From Cellulomonas cellasea (lineage in GTDB: Bacteria; Actinomycetota; Actinomycetes; Actinomycetales; Cellulomonadaceae): a stretch of 64,000 bases of DNA. Below are positions 20,404-28,595 of the stretch, piece after piece. The stretch's first letter is position 1. Each line of letters opens with the position of its first letter. Below the pieces are notes generated by a model. The model did not search any database. It was given only the letters and a program-made list of their open reading frames with translations, and was not told where the DNA came from. The stretch is taken from contig NZ_BJLR01000007.1 in the NCBI RefSeq assembly GCF_006538745.1, positions 42,550 to 106,549 of the forward strand, read 5' to 3'. A program made the position numbers and the translations under genes.

Positions 20404-21513
20404 ATGACGACGACGACGAGCCGGACCGCCTCCCGCGCCCCTGCGAACGTGGGCCGCTCGCGCCTGACGCTCGTCGCCGCACCGGGCCGCTCGGCGCCGC
20501 GGGACGACGAACGTGCCCGACCGCGGGAGCGGAACGCCCTCGCCGGGGTGGCGGCCGGCCCGCTCGGTGCGACCACCGGCAGGCTCGCCGGACCTGCCGA
20601 GCGTCCCGGCGTCGACGCCCCCCGCGCCCACCGCGACGACGCCGGACGTCGGGACTGGGTGCGGCGGGTGCTGGGCGTCACCGTCGCCGTGCACGCGCGC
20701 GGCCCCGCGGCGCACACCCCCGACGCGGACGGCGCGGTGCGCTCGATGTTCGCGCAGCTGTCCGCCGTCGAGCGCCTGGTCGGGACCGACCGCCCCGGCT
20801 CCCAGCTCAGTCGCCTCGCGAGCGGGGACCTCCCGCTGGCCGAGGCGCACCCGGTGCTGCGCGAGCTCCACGAGCTGTGCGTCGCGGCGCACGTGCGCAC
20901 CGACGGCTCGGTCGACGCGTGGGCCGGTCAGGACGGTCCCGAGGGGGTCTTCGCACCCGGCGGGCTCGTGACGACCTGGGCGCTCGAACGCGCCGCCCGG
21001 CACCTCGCGGACGTGGCCGGTGCGGCGTTCGCGGTCGAGGCCGGGGGCGACCTCCTGCTGCGGGGCGCGCAGCCGGCGGGTGCGTCGCCGCGCGCTGCGG
21101 ACCGTCCCGCGACCGGGTCGGCGGGCATCGACCCCGACGACTGCGGCGACCTCACGACCGGCGACGACGCGGCGACCCCGGCGTCCGGCGACGTCGAGCC
21201 GTGGCGCGTCGAGATCGAGCACCCGCGCGACCGGCGGCTCGTGCTCGCGACCCTGCCGGTCCGCGAGGGCGGCGTCGCGACGGCGGTGGCGTCGGGCGAC
21301 GCGTCCGTCGTCGACCTGCGCTCCGGGATCCCCGAGCCGACCGTGCTGGCCGCGACCGTCGTCGGCCCCTCGCTCGTCTGGTCGGACGTCTGGGCTCGCA
21401 CCGCCGTCGCCCGCGGCACGTCGGCCGTGGAGTGGGTCGCGACGCTGCGGGGCACGCGCGGGCTGCTGGCGCTCGCGGACGGCACGGTGCACCGCTGGCA
21501 CACGCCGGGCTGA
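20404..21513 (+). CDS. ApbE-like FAD:protein FMN transferase
   Basis: A 369-residue protein. The first 80 residues are Arg/Pro-rich and without a family. Then the ApbE fold can be followed: RRVLGVTVAVHA, FAQLSAVERLVGTDRPGSQLSRL, a long helix around LRELHELCVAAH, GGLVTTWALERAARHLADVAG, AVEAGGDLLLRG, and the Mg-binding end VASGDASVVDLRSG with VVGPSLVWSDVWARTA. The usual HHIIDPxTG segment is degenerate (VVDLRSG), so activity is uncertain. Active ApbE attaches FMN to Thr of redox proteins such as NqrC/RnfG; no such partner is nearby. The gene is divergent from the SRP RNA. Confidence 0.75.
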   Translation: MTTTTSRTASRAPANVGRSRLTLVAAPGRSAPRDDERARPRERNALAGVAAGPLGATTGRLAGPAERPGVDAPRAHRDDAGRRDWVRRVLGVTVAVHARGPAAHTPDADGAVRSMFAQLSAVERLVGTDRPGSQLSRLASGDLPLAEAHPVLRELHELCVAAHVRTDGSVDAWAGQDGPEGVFAPGGLVTTWALERAARHLADVAGAAFAVEAGGDLLLRGAQPAGASPRAADRPATGSAGIDPDDCGDLTTGDDAATPASGDVEPWRVEIEHPRDRRLVLATLPVREGGVATAVASGDASVVDLRSGIPEPTVLAATVVGPSLVWSDVWARTAVARGTSAVEWVATLRGTRGLLALADGTVHRWHTPG

Positions 21514-21534
21514 GCCCGGGGTGCGACGGGGGCG

Positions 21535-23055
21535 TCAGCCCCAGCTGTGCTCCACCTGCCACGGCCAGACCTCGACGACGGCGCCGTCGAGGATGTCCAG
21601 CTCCGTCTCCCGGTTCGTCGGGTCGCCGTCCGGCTGGGGGCCCGAGCTCGCGACGGGGACCTCGACGGCCGCCGACCCCGGGACCACGGTGACCAGCACG
21701 GCCGTCGCGGGGTCGCTCGTCGCGCCGGTCGACATGACCCCCCACTCGACCCCCGCGCTGACCTCGGCGCCGGGCGGCACGACGATGCGCACCGCCTCGG
21801 CGGTCCCGTGGCTCGGTGGCGCCTGCGCGACGCCCGCCGTCAGGGTGCCCGAGCCGCCGCGGAAGGCCAGTGCGGGCGTCCCCTGCACGGCGCACGGCCG
21901 CCCCGAGACGTTGGCCGCGACGAGCAGCAGGTATCGCGAGCCCATCGCCGCGTCGGTCCAGGCGATCCGCGGTTCGAGGTCACCGCCGGCGCACGCCGGG
22001 GCGGCGGGGTCGTCCGGGTACGACGGCGGGACGGGTGCGGCGGTCGAGCCCGCGGCCGCGTCGTCGCGCACCGCCGGCTCCGACGGCTCGACCGGGACCG
22101 CCTCCCAGGGACGCTCGGGCTCGACGCCCCGGACGTACCCGGACGACGTGCGCCCCGGCGCGCGCAGCTCGTAGGACACCGTCCGGCCGGCGGAGAGCGC
22201 CTGGTCGGACGCGCGCAGCCACCGGTCGACGCGGTCGGTCGCCGCGTCGTCCGCGACCTCGACGTCCAGCGACACCCCGAGCTGGTCGCCCTGGTCGGAC
22301 AGCGCGACCCGCGTGACCGACGGCACGAGCTCGACCGCCGCGGCAAGCTCGACGATCGGGTCCGCGAGCGCCTCCTGCGGGAAGACGGCCCGCACGTCGG
22401 TCCGGCCGTCGTCGGTCACGACCCACGTCAGGTGCCGACCGTGGCGGGCCGCGGCGGAGGCCAGCCCGGTGGCCTGCACCGCACGGACCACGACGGCGTC
22501 GGCGTGCTCCGCCGAGACGCGGACGCGGAGCACGCCGTCGCCCCGCGCGAGCGACCGTGCGGCGCTCACCGCCTCCCCCGGGTCCGTCGTCCCCGTGAGC
22601 CGCACCTCGGTCGCGTGCACGGCGGCGTCGTCGTGCAGCCACACGTCCCACCCGAGGTTGCCCGCCGGAGTGCGCGCCGAGACACCCTCCATCACGGCGT
22701 CGACGCGCTCGGCCACCTCGACCGCCTCGGCGGTGGTCAGGCCGCTGCGCGGCTCGACGGTGAGCGTCGCGAGCCACGCGCCCGGTTCACGCGCCGGCTC
22801 CGCGTCGACCCCGTCGGTCACCAGGGCGTCGTACCGGGGACCGCCTCCCGGCCGGGTCAGCCGCACGTCCGCGTCGGCGACGCCGGGCAGCCCTCGCAGC
22901 CCGGCCAGGGCCTGCGCGACGGGGTCCACGACGGTCGACGGCGGGCGGTTGCCCTCGACGACGACCGCCGTCAGGAGCAGGGCGACGACCGCCAGGCCGC
23001 CGAGGCGCCAGCCCAGGGAGAGTCGGCGGCGGGCGGGCGGGGCGAGCGAGGGCAT
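21535..23055 (-). CDS. Membrane-anchored DUF4232 domain protein
   Basis: A 506-residue exported protein. A basic N-terminus and one hydrophobic segment (about residues 17-34) form an uncleaved anchor or signal, without a lipobox Cys. The central part has repeated alpha/beta units rich in Val and Asp (EAVEVAERVDAVMEG, ARSLARGDGVLRVRVSAE). The C-terminal 150 residues, after a Pro-rich linker, show the DUF4232 pattern: ACAGGDLEPRIAWTDAAMGS, LLLVAANVSGRPCAVQG, APPSHGTAEAVRIVVPPGA. DUF4232 domains are extracytoplasmic and of unknown role. It is convergent with the ApbE-like gene (21 bp between stops), so no functional link is implied. Confidence 0.7.
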   Translation of the reverse strand: MPSLAPPARRRLSLGWRLGGLAVVALLLTAVVVEGNRPPSTVVDPVAQALAGLRGLPGVADADVRLTRPGGGPRYDALVTDGVDAEPAREPGAWLATLTVEPRSGLTTAEAVEVAERVDAVMEGVSARTPAGNLGWDVWLHDDAAVHATEVRLTGTTDPGEAVSAARSLARGDGVLRVRVSAEHADAVVVRAVQATGLASAAARHGRHLTWVVTDDGRTDVRAVFPQEALADPIVELAAAVELVPSVTRVALSDQGDQLGVSLDVEVADDAATDRVDRWLRASDQALSAGRTVSYELRAPGRTSSGYVRGVEPERPWEAVPVEPSEPAVRDDAAAGSTAAPVPPSYPDDPAAPACAGGDLEPRIAWTDAAMGSRYLLLVAANVSGRPCAVQGTPALAFRGGSGTLTAGVAQAPPSHGTAEAVRIVVPPGAEVSAGVEWGVMSTGATSDPATAVLVTVVPGSAAVEVPVASSGPQPDGDPTNRETELDILDGAVVEVWPWQVEHSWG

Positions 23056-23152
23056 GGCCGGACGCTAGCCAGCCCCGTGCGGGCGCCGCGGCGGCTCGGC
23101 AGGACCCGCGCGCGGCCTGCACGGAACCCTCACGCGAGGCCCCGTCGGCTCG

Positions 23153-23869
23153 TCAGCGACGGCGCGCGCGGGTGACCGCGTCGTGGATGCGGACCGTCCT
23201 GCCCTCGGCGTCCGTGGCCTCGCGCGGGCGGGCCTCGGCGACCTCGACGGCCCACTCCGCCGGGTCGAGCGCCGCGGCGACGTCCTCCGCCGCCCAGAAC
23301 ATGTGGGGCACGTTCGGCCGGCCGATCGTCGTCTGGAGGTCGGACACGTCGTGCCCGACGTAGAGCAGCGTGCCGCCCGGTGCGACGGCCGCCGCGAGCG
23401 CCGCGAGCACGCCCTCGCGCGTGCCGGCGGGCAGGTGCACGAAGTGCGCGGTCACGAGGTCGAACGCCCCGGCGGGCGGCGCCCACGCCGTGAGGTCCGC
23501 CTCCTGCCAGACGAGCCGGCCCGCGACCTCCGGCCCGCGCTCGGCGGCGTGCTCGGCGGCACGGGCGAGGGCCGTGGGCGAGAGGTCGACGCCCAGGACC
23601 TGCCACCCACGCTCGGCGAGCCAGAGCGCGTCGGCCCCCTCGCCGCAGCCGACGTCGAGCGCCCGGCCCGGCGCCAGGTCCGCGGCGTCGGTCACGAGGT
23701 GCGCGTTGGGGCGTCCGCTCCACACGCGCGTCGTGGAGCGGTAGCGGTCCTCCCAGAAGGCGGCGTCGAACACGGGGACGTCCTCGCCGCCGCCGTGCGC
23801 GTGCGCGTTCTGCTCCGGCTGCGCGTGCTGGTGCGCGTGGGCGGGGTCGTGGTCGGCTGCGGTGCTCAT
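23153..23869 (-). CDS. Class I SAM-dependent methyltransferase, His-rich N-terminus
   Basis: A 238-residue cytoplasmic enzyme. The first 28 residues are unusually His-rich (HDPAHAHQHAQPEQNAHAHG), suggesting metal binding. The Rossmann methyltransferase core follows: FWEDRYRS, motif I ALDVGCGEGADALWLAE, motif II VLGVDLSPTAL, and GAFDLVTAHFVHLP. This layout is that of TehB/thiopurine-methyltransferase-like enzymes that handle small molecules or metalloids. It overlaps the preceding FAD-reductase gene by four bases (ATGA), so both are produced together; detoxification of an oxidised or metalloid compound is inferred only from the pairing. Confidence 0.8.
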   Translation of the reverse strand: MSTAADHDPAHAHQHAQPEQNAHAHGGGEDVPVFDAAFWEDRYRSTTRVWSGRPNAHLVTDAADLAPGRALDVGCGEGADALWLAERGWQVLGVDLSPTALARAAEHAAERGPEVAGRLVWQEADLTAWAPPAGAFDLVTAHFVHLPAGTREGVLAALAAAVAPGGTLLYVGHDVSDLQTTIGRPNVPHMFWAAEDVAAALDPAEWAVEVAEARPREATDAEGRTVRIHDAVTRARRR

Positions 23870-24927
23870 CGGGTCGTCTCCAGGGCGTGGGGGTGCTCGG
23901 CGGTCCTGCGAGTGTGGAGCTCGCGCTCGGCCTGCGCCGAGAACGGGGTGCGGCGGGCCTCGACGGCGGCCTTTGTGTCGGCGGCGACGAGCGTGGCGTT
24001 GACCGCGGCCCCGGTGCGCATCCCGTCCGCCGCGGCGACGACGACCTGCGCGCTCACGTCGGCGGTGTTGCCCGCGACCCAGAGGCCCGGGACGTCGGTC
24101 GAGCCCATCGGCCCGGTCGGCACGCGCGAGCCGACGACGGTCCCCTGCATCTCGACGTCCTCGACCTCGAGCCCGAGGCCGGCGAGGAGCTCGGCGTTGG
24201 CATGCATGCGGCTCCCGACGACGACCGCGTCGACCGGCAGCACGTGCCCGTCCGCGAGCCGGACGCCGGTGAGCCGGTCGTCGGTCACCTCGAGCCGCTC
24301 GACGGCGACGTCGACCACCCGCACGCCCCGCGCCGCGAGCTCCTCCCACGCGCTCTCGGGTAGCTCCGTGGCGGGCTCGAGGAAGAGCGTGACGTCCTGC
24401 GTCCACTGCCGCCAGAGCAGCGCCTGGTGGACCGAGACCGGGCCGCGCCCGAGGATGCCGACGGCCCGGCCGCTGACCTCCCACCCGTGGCAGTACGGGC
24501 AGTGCAGGACGTCGCGCCCCCAGCGCTCGGCGACGCCGGGGACGTCGGGCAGCCGGTCGGTGAGCCCGGTCGCGAGGACGAGCTGGCGCGAGCGGAGCGT
24601 CCGGGCGTCGTCCAGGGTCACGGTGAAGGTGCCGTCGTCGTCCCGGGCCGCCACGACGACGCGCCCGGGCTGGACGCGGCCGCCGTAGCGCTCGACCTCC
24701 TGGCGCCCGACCGTCAGGAGCTCGGCGGGATTCATGCCGTCGCGGGAGAGGAAGCCGTGCAGGTGCGCGGCGGGTGCGTTGCGGGGGTGGCCGGCGTCGA
24801 CCACGACGACCGAGCGGTGCGCGCGGCCGAGGGTCACGGCGGCGCTGAGGCCGGCCGCTCCCCCGCCGACGACGACCACGTCGACCAGGGCGTCCGACCC
24901 GTTGCTGGGACTCGTTCTCGTGTTCAT
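23866..24927 (-). CDS. Thioredoxin reductase-like NAD(P)/FAD oxidoreductase
   Basis: A 353-residue flavoprotein. The FAD loop is GGGAAGLSAA at residues 21-30; LVLATG closes the FAD domain; a redox-active CPYC stands at Cys143/Cys146 in the thioredoxin-reductase position; GILGRGPVS replaces the usual GxGxSA NADPH loop; and the terminal GLWVAGNTADVSAQVVVAAADG corresponds to the GxFAAGD FAD motif. Such enzymes occur in dithiolopyrrolone/gliotoxin-type disulfide systems and in arsenic or mercury loci as well as in general redox roles. It is coupled to a methyltransferase downstream and divergent from an XRE-cupin regulator, which probably controls both. Confidence 0.85.
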   Translation of the reverse strand: MNTRTSPSNGSDALVDVVVVGGGAAGLSAAVTLGRAHRSVVVVDAGHPRNAPAAHLHGFLSRDGMNPAELLTVGRQEVERYGGRVQPGRVVVAARDDDGTFTVTLDDARTLRSRQLVLATGLTDRLPDVPGVAERWGRDVLHCPYCHGWEVSGRAVGILGRGPVSVHQALLWRQWTQDVTLFLEPATELPESAWEELAARGVRVVDVAVERLEVTDDRLTGVRLADGHVLPVDAVVVGSRMHANAELLAGLGLEVEDVEMQGTVVGSRVPTGPMGSTDVPGLWVAGNTADVSAQVVVAAADGMRTGAAVNATLVAADTKAAVEARRTPFSAQAERELHTRRTAEHPHALETTR

Positions 24928-24955
24928 GGCTCGACTGTCGCGCGGACGGTGCGAA

Positions 24956-24986
24956 TTGACAACTGTCCTTGCTGGAACGGCAAGAT
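24956..24986 (+). promoter_or_regulatory. Promoter and small inverted repeat before XRE-cupin gene
   Basis: A consensus -35 TTGACA (24956-24961) is followed by CTTGC-N7-GCAAG (24968-24984) and a CAAGAT -10-like hexamer at 24981-24986, only six bases before the ATG at 24993. This spacing suggests a leaderless transcript and a repressor site inside the promoter. The -10 is weak and the spacing long (19 bp), so the assignment is tentative. Confidence 0.5.
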
Positions 24987-24992
24987 GCCGGG

Positions 24993-25610
24993 ATGACGGA
25001 CGACCTCGACCAGGTGCTCACCGGCGTCGGCCCGCGGCTGCGGGCGCTGCGCCTGCGCCGCGGTGTGACCCTGACGCAGCTCGCGACGACCACCGGGATC
25101 TCGCTCAGCACCCTCTCCCGCCTCGAGTCCGGCCAGCGCCGGCCCACCCTGGAGCTGCTGCTCCCGCTCGCGAAGGCCCACAACGTCGCGCTCGACGACC
25201 TCGTCGGCGCACCCCCGACCGGCGACCCGCGCGTGCACGGGAGAGCCACGACCCACGGCTACCTCACGACGGTGCCCCTGAGCCGCCAGGCCAGCGGACC
25301 CCGGGCGTTCCAGCACCGCATCGCGCCGCAGGACCCGCTCCCCGAGCCCGAGCCGAAGGTGCACGAGGGCTACGAGTGGATGTACGTGCTCAGCGGGCGC
25401 CTGCGGGTCGTCCTCGGCGAGCACGACCTCGTGCTCGAGGCCGGCGAGGTCGCCGAGTTCGACACGCGCACCCCGCACTGGTTCGGCCCGGCCGTCGTCG
25501 GGGAGGCCGTCGAGTTCCTGTCGCTGTTCGGCCGGCAGGGCGAGCGCATGCACGTCCGGGCCCGGCCGCGCCGGCGGGCCTCCGGGGGCGCCGACGGCTC
25601 GGCGACGTGA
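24993..25610 (+). CDS. XRE-type regulator with C-terminal cupin domain
   Basis: A 205-residue transcription factor. Residues 10-70 form a Cro/CI HTH: LRALRLRRGVTLTQLATTTG, ISLSTLSRLESGQRRPTLELLLPLAKA. Residues 105-190 form a small cupin sensor domain with VHEGYEWMYVLSGRLRVVLGE and the second strand LEAGEVAEFDTRTPHWFG, whose His/Glu positions fit a metal or ligand pocket. This HTH-cupin design is common for regulators of small-molecule catabolism or redox genes. It is divergent from the reductase/methyltransferase pair and probably regulates it. ATG 24993 is chosen over an upstream TTG because of the promoter position. Confidence 0.85.
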   Translation: MTDDLDQVLTGVGPRLRALRLRRGVTLTQLATTTGISLSTLSRLESGQRRPTLELLLPLAKAHNVALDDLVGAPPTGDPRVHGRATTHGYLTTVPLSRQASGPRAFQHRIAPQDPLPEPEPKVHEGYEWMYVLSGRLRVVLGEHDLVLEAGEVAEFDTRTPHWFGPAVVGEAVEFLSLFGRQGERMHVRARPRRRASGGADGSAT

Positions 25611-25654
25611 GCGGTTCGGCGCGGGGCGCGACCTCCGGTATCCTCGTGCGGCCG

Positions 25655-25739
25655 GGAGGATTCGCCTAGTGGCCTATGGCGCACGCTTGGAAAGCGTGTT
25701 GGGTGAAAGCCCTCGGGGGTTCGAATCCCCCATCCTCCG
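25655..25739 (+). tRNA. tRNA-Ser(GGA)
   Basis: The acceptor strands GGAGGAT (25655-25661) and ATCCTCC (25732-25738) pair perfectly, with discriminator G. The anticodon loop TTGGAAA gives anticodon GGA. A long variable arm (around GTTGGGTGAAAGCCC) and the T arm GGGGGTTCGAATCCCCC complete a class II tRNA. CCA is not fully encoded. The gene is intact because the 57-bp element-borne copy of its 3' half (25686-25742) restores it. Confidence 0.97.
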
Positions 25740-25742
25740 CCG
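25686..25742 (+). repeat. attL: 57-bp direct repeat within tRNA-Ser
   Basis: From the anticodon stem-loop (CTTGGAAAG) to just past the tRNA end (TCCGCCG), 57 bases are identical to 30441-30497. Starting in the anticodon arm and ending at the tRNA 3' end is the classic attachment-site geometry of tyrosine integrases. Confidence 0.93.
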
Positions 25743-25744
25743 GT

Positions 25745-25788
25745 CGAAGGGCCTGGGACCTGCAGACATGCAGGCCCCAGGCCCTTCG
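25745..25788 (+). terminator. tRNA-Ser terminator, element-borne copy
   Basis: CGAAGGGCCTGGG pairs with CCCAGGCCCTTCG (13 bp), with an inner CTGCA/TGCAG stem. It resembles the hairpin at 30499-30540 but differs at several paired positions while still pairing. Confidence 0.8.
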
Positions 25789-25821
25789 TCGTACCGCGCC
25801 ACCGGCTCCGATCCGGGCCGT

Positions 25822-25845
25822 GGTAGCAGTTTTGGTAGCAGTTCC
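25822..25845 (+). repeat. Two 12-bp GGTAGCAGTTTT repeats, left end of element
   Basis: Units at 25822-25833 (perfect) and 25834-25845 (ends TTCC) lie about 80 bp inside attL. Three further perfect copies occur near attR (30304-30339) in the same orientation. In a circular element both sets would flank the attP core, as expected for integrase arm-type sites. Confidence 0.7.
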
Positions 25846-25895
25846 ATGGAGGCGGCAGCGGCGGTCACACGCCACGGGATACCGCTGCAGGCTCG

Positions 25896-26265
25896 GCCGT
25901 GTCGAGGCGCAGCGCGAGGCCTGCCAGCTGCTTCCGCACCTGTTTGAGGACGAGTTCTCCAACCATCGCTGGTTCGGCGTCATGTCCGCCGCCATGCAGG
26001 CGCAGCGGTTCGAGGCGGACGAGGACGGTGAGGAGGCCGACGGCGCGTCCCCGACCGACACCCTCGACGTCGACGTGCGCGACTTCATGGGCATCAACGA
26101 GGCCGACCGGGCGGGGGAGTCGGACTACGTCGGTACGACTTCCCGGCCTACGCCGCGGCGATCGCAGACGCATGGCCCGGCGAGCTGCGCCGCCGGGTCG
26201 TGAGCGCGGTGCAAGCGGACGCCGCCGCGGCCGTGGTTGCCGAACCGGCTGTCGACGCCGCCTGA
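25896..26265 (+). pseudogene. Frameshifted hypothetical gene remnant
   Basis: Two stretches with coding character lie in adjacent frames. The first reads EAQREACQLLPHLFEDEFSN and on to DVDVRDFMGINEADRAGESDYV; after a shift near 26130 the reading continues YDFPAYAAAIADAWPGELRR to a TGA at 26263-26265, ending VVAEPAVDAA. Neither part has a credible start in place and no family is recognised. The second half ends naturally, so this looks like the C-terminal portion of a once longer protein broken by an indel next to attL. Confidence 0.5.
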
Positions 26266-26321
26266 CCTGCGCCGAGGCGGCCTCGCGGGCTGCGCCAACA
26301 AGGTGATCCGGTACCTACAGA

Positions 26322-26372
26322 CGGCCTCCGCCGGCCTGACTCCGCGGTGCGGAGCCAGGCCGGCGGAGGCCG
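26322..26372 (-). terminator. Strong terminator of the secreted-protein operon
   Basis: A perfect 17-bp stem (CGGCCTCCGCCGGCCTG and its complement at 26356-26372) encloses a second nested hairpin, TCCGC-GGT-GCGGA. It starts 16 bp beyond the stop of the second secreted protein. This is the strongest hairpin in the element. Confidence 0.85.
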
Positions 26373-26387
26373 AGCTGCCGAGGTCCG

Positions 26388-27092
26388 TCAGCTGGTGCCG
26401 ACGGAGGCGGCGCCGGCCCGGGTGACCCACAGGGACAGGTACATCGTCTCCGAAGAGTTGCCGCCCGTCCCGGTCCAGGTGGACACCCGCTTCACCACCG
26501 CGCTCTGCGTGGAGGTCGACTGCAGTCGGGAGTACGCCACCGTGGGCGTCGTCATGGAGCCGTAGGTGCACGAGACGTGGGCGTCCCACGTGGCGAGGAT
26601 CTGGGCGTTGCCGCTCGAGTACTTCTCGTACGACGCCTTGTACCCGATGTACCGGATGCCGTCGGTGGCTTCCACGTTGCACCCGCGGTAGCTGACCCAC
26701 CCGGCGCCGGAAGTCACCGAGCAGTCCCCGAGGTAGGTCGTCACGGCGTCCGGCGTCACCGAGTTCGAGGTCAGTCGGCGGTCCGGACGTTCGCGGGAGG
26801 TGACGAGGATCGAACCGTCGGAGAACGTGGCGACCGTCGAGCTGTCCTCGAGCGTGGTGTGCTGGCGGCTGCTGACCGGCACGGCGTTCTGGTCGAACGC
26901 GTCGATCGTCCCGCCGGCCAGCAGCTCGGCGATGAGCGCGTCCTGGGTCTCCGCCGGGACGCCGTACTGAGTCCAGAACGCCCGGGTCGGGGCGAACTGG
27001 TCCTCCTCTGCGGAGGCGCTCACGCCCAACCCCACGGCTGAGGTGAGGACCAGGACTGCGGTCATGACTCCACGTGCCAGGTGCTTGATCAC
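26388..27092 (-). CDS. Secreted protein of unknown function, paralogue 2 of pair
   Basis: A 234-residue exported protein. A GTG start at 27092 is chosen: GGGAGG precedes it, it overlaps the upstream stop as GTGA, and it gives a standard signal peptide (MIKHLARG, hydrophobic core, cleavage after SASA). The mature part begins with a helix-rich segment, FWTQYGVPAETQDALIAELLAGG, then PVSSRQHTTLE and YxDGS-like FSDGSILVTSRE. The second half is a beta-rich domain with Cys in GDCSVTSGAGW and SYRGC, plus a third Cys in VSCTYGS. The same order occurs in the upstream gene (about one third identical by eye). No enzyme motif is seen; a secreted binding, toxin-like or competition role is possible but not shown. 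Confidence 0.75.
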   Translation of the reverse strand: MIKHLARGVMTAVLVLTSAVGLGVSASAEEDQFAPTRAFWTQYGVPAETQDALIAELLAGGTIDAFDQNAVPVSSRQHTTLEDSSTVATFSDGSILVTSRERPDRRLTSNSVTPDAVTTYLGDCSVTSGAGWVSYRGCNVEATDGIRYIGYKASYEKYSSGNAQILATWDAHVSCTYGSMTTPTVAYSRLQSTSTQSAVVKRVSTWTGTGGNSSETMYLSLWVTRAGAASVGTS

Positions 27093-27817
27093 AGTCCTGC
27101 CTCCCATCGTGTCCACGCGGTGTTCTGACCGACGAGCGCGCGCAGCTCGAGGGTCTTGGAGCCGCCGCCGTTCCGCGCCTGGTAGATCGTCTTGATGGAC
27201 GCGTAGGCAGAGCCGGTCGAGTTCTCGGCGGCCTTTCGGATGGCGAGCGACGTGTCAGAAGCGGTGCCACCGTCAGCGCGCACGTACGGGCTGTTGACGT
27301 CGATGATCGAGTCGTACCCGCCGGTGATGGAGTACGAGATGTAGAAGCCCATCTCGACCACACCGGTCGTGCTGTTCGCCTGGCAGTCGTAGCGGTTGGT
27401 GTACCCACTGCCGCTCACACTGGTGCGGCAGTTTCCGACCGCCAAGGGCCCGACGACGCCCGGCTTCGTGGTCGAGGTGGGCATCTGGATGGACGTCACG
27501 GCGATCGACCCGTCCGGGTACGTCTCGATGGTGCGGTTCTCCCCAGCGGTTCGGACGGTGCGGGTCGAGACGGGCGCGGACTCGCCGCTCATCACGTCCC
27601 ACGTCTGCCCCGCCTCGAGCTTGTCCAGAAGCGCGTCCTGCGTCGGACCGGGCACGCGGTTCACCGTCCAGAACTGCTTCAGCTGCGCGCGGAGGTCGTC
27701 CGTGACCTCGCCACTCGCCGCCTGGGCCGGCTGCCCGGCCCCTGCCAGTAATGCCAGCGCCGCCGGCACCGTCCACCAGCGCGATAGACGCCGGTCTCCC
27801 CTGCTTCGAAGCATCAT
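27089..27817 (-). CDS. Secreted protein of unknown function, paralogue 1 of pair
   Basis: A 242-residue exported protein, first gene of a two-gene operon. Start ATG 27817 (or the adjacent ATG 27814) follows GAAGGGG. The signal peptide runs from MMLRSRGDRRLSRWW to about QPAQA. The N-terminal module shows LKQFWTVNRVPGPTQDALLDKLEAG, APVSTR and YPDGSIAVTS; the beta-rich C-terminal module has GNCRTSVSGSGYTNRYDC and then GFYISYSITGGYDSI. These blocks align one-to-one with the downstream protein, showing ancient tandem duplication. The two Cys bracketing the SGSGY loop probably form a disulfide. Related small secreted proteins seem to exist in other actinobacteria, but I know of no assigned function. 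Confidence 0.75.
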   Translation of the reverse strand: MMLRSRGDRRLSRWWTVPAALALLAGAGQPAQAASGEVTDDLRAQLKQFWTVNRVPGPTQDALLDKLEAGQTWDVMSGESAPVSTRTVRTAGENRTIETYPDGSIAVTSIQMPTSTTKPGVVGPLAVGNCRTSVSGSGYTNRYDCQANSTTGVVEMGFYISYSITGGYDSIIDVNSPYVRADGGTASDTSLAIRKAAENSTGSAYASIKTIYQARNGGGSKTLELRALVGQNTAWTRWEAGL

Positions 27818-27949
27818 TGCCCCTTCTTCAAGCCACCCGATGTGGCCGAGTGGCGCACACAGTTCCGCGAGGCAACTGCCCTTGTCAAGATCAACATTGC
27901 CGGCAGTCGTGAATTGCCATGACTCGAGCTGTAGGCCAGAATCAGCGCC

Positions 27950-28510
27950 ATGATGTGGACGGTGCTGACGCCCGAACGTGCCTCGCGCCGTGCCCGCTCG
28001 TACCCGATGTTCGCCCTGGCGGTCGGGCTGGCGTTCGCGGCCGCCGTGGCGGCTGTGCCGACGCAGTACCACCTGACCGCGACGCTGCTTGTCGCTCCGG
28101 TTGTGCTGTGCGGACTCGCCACTGCGGCGTGGCGGCTGGACGCCTGGCGTGCGTCGGGTACCGCGAGGGAGCCGTACGGAATGCTCGCCGTCGTCGGGTC
28201 GTTGTCCGCCCTGCTGCTCGCCGCCCTGGGCTGGGCTGGGCCCCTGAAGGTCTTGGCGATGGCCGTCGTACTCCTCGGAGTCCGAGGCCGTGATGTGACG
28301 CTTCTCCTGCCGGGGCTCGTGTTCCTGGCTGCGCCCGTCGATCTGGTCGGCCTGGCGCGGGTCTCCGCCGTTGCGCACGAAGCGCTCGTACCTGTACAGC
28401 TGGTGGGGTTCGTCGTCATCGCTGCGCTCGCCCTCTGGGCGCGCCGAAGCGAGTCGACGCTTCTGCGCGTAAGCGCGGGTCCCGCCGCCACCGCCCCGTC
28501 GGCGGCGTAG
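27950..28510 (+). CDS. Small polytopic membrane protein
   Basis: A 186-residue protein with about five hydrophobic segments (FALAVGLAFAAAVAAVPT, LLVAPVVLCGLATAAW, MLAVVGSLSALLLAALGW, VLAMAVVLLGVRGRDVTLLLPGLVFLAAPV, ALVPVQLVGFVVIAALALW) and an Arg-rich N-terminus. No family is recognised. It is divergent from the secreted pair, with 132 bp between the starts, so the two units may share regulation. A TTGACA box on the minus strand (27888-27883) could drive the secreted operon. The weak ribosome site leaves ATG 27950 versus 27953 open. Confidence 0.6.
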   Translation: MMWTVLTPERASRRARSYPMFALAVGLAFAAAVAAVPTQYHLTATLLVAPVVLCGLATAAWRLDAWRASGTAREPYGMLAVVGSLSALLLAALGWAGPLKVLAMAVVLLGVRGRDVTLLLPGLVFLAAPVDLVGLARVSAVAHEALVPVQLVGFVVIAALALWARRSESTLLRVSAGPAATAPSAA

Positions 28511-28595
28511 CGCGGTTACCGCCTGACCTGCCGCACGGGCGCCATGTGGCTGCACCAAACCGCCACGCTGGAGGCAGGACACCCGTGGACTCGTG

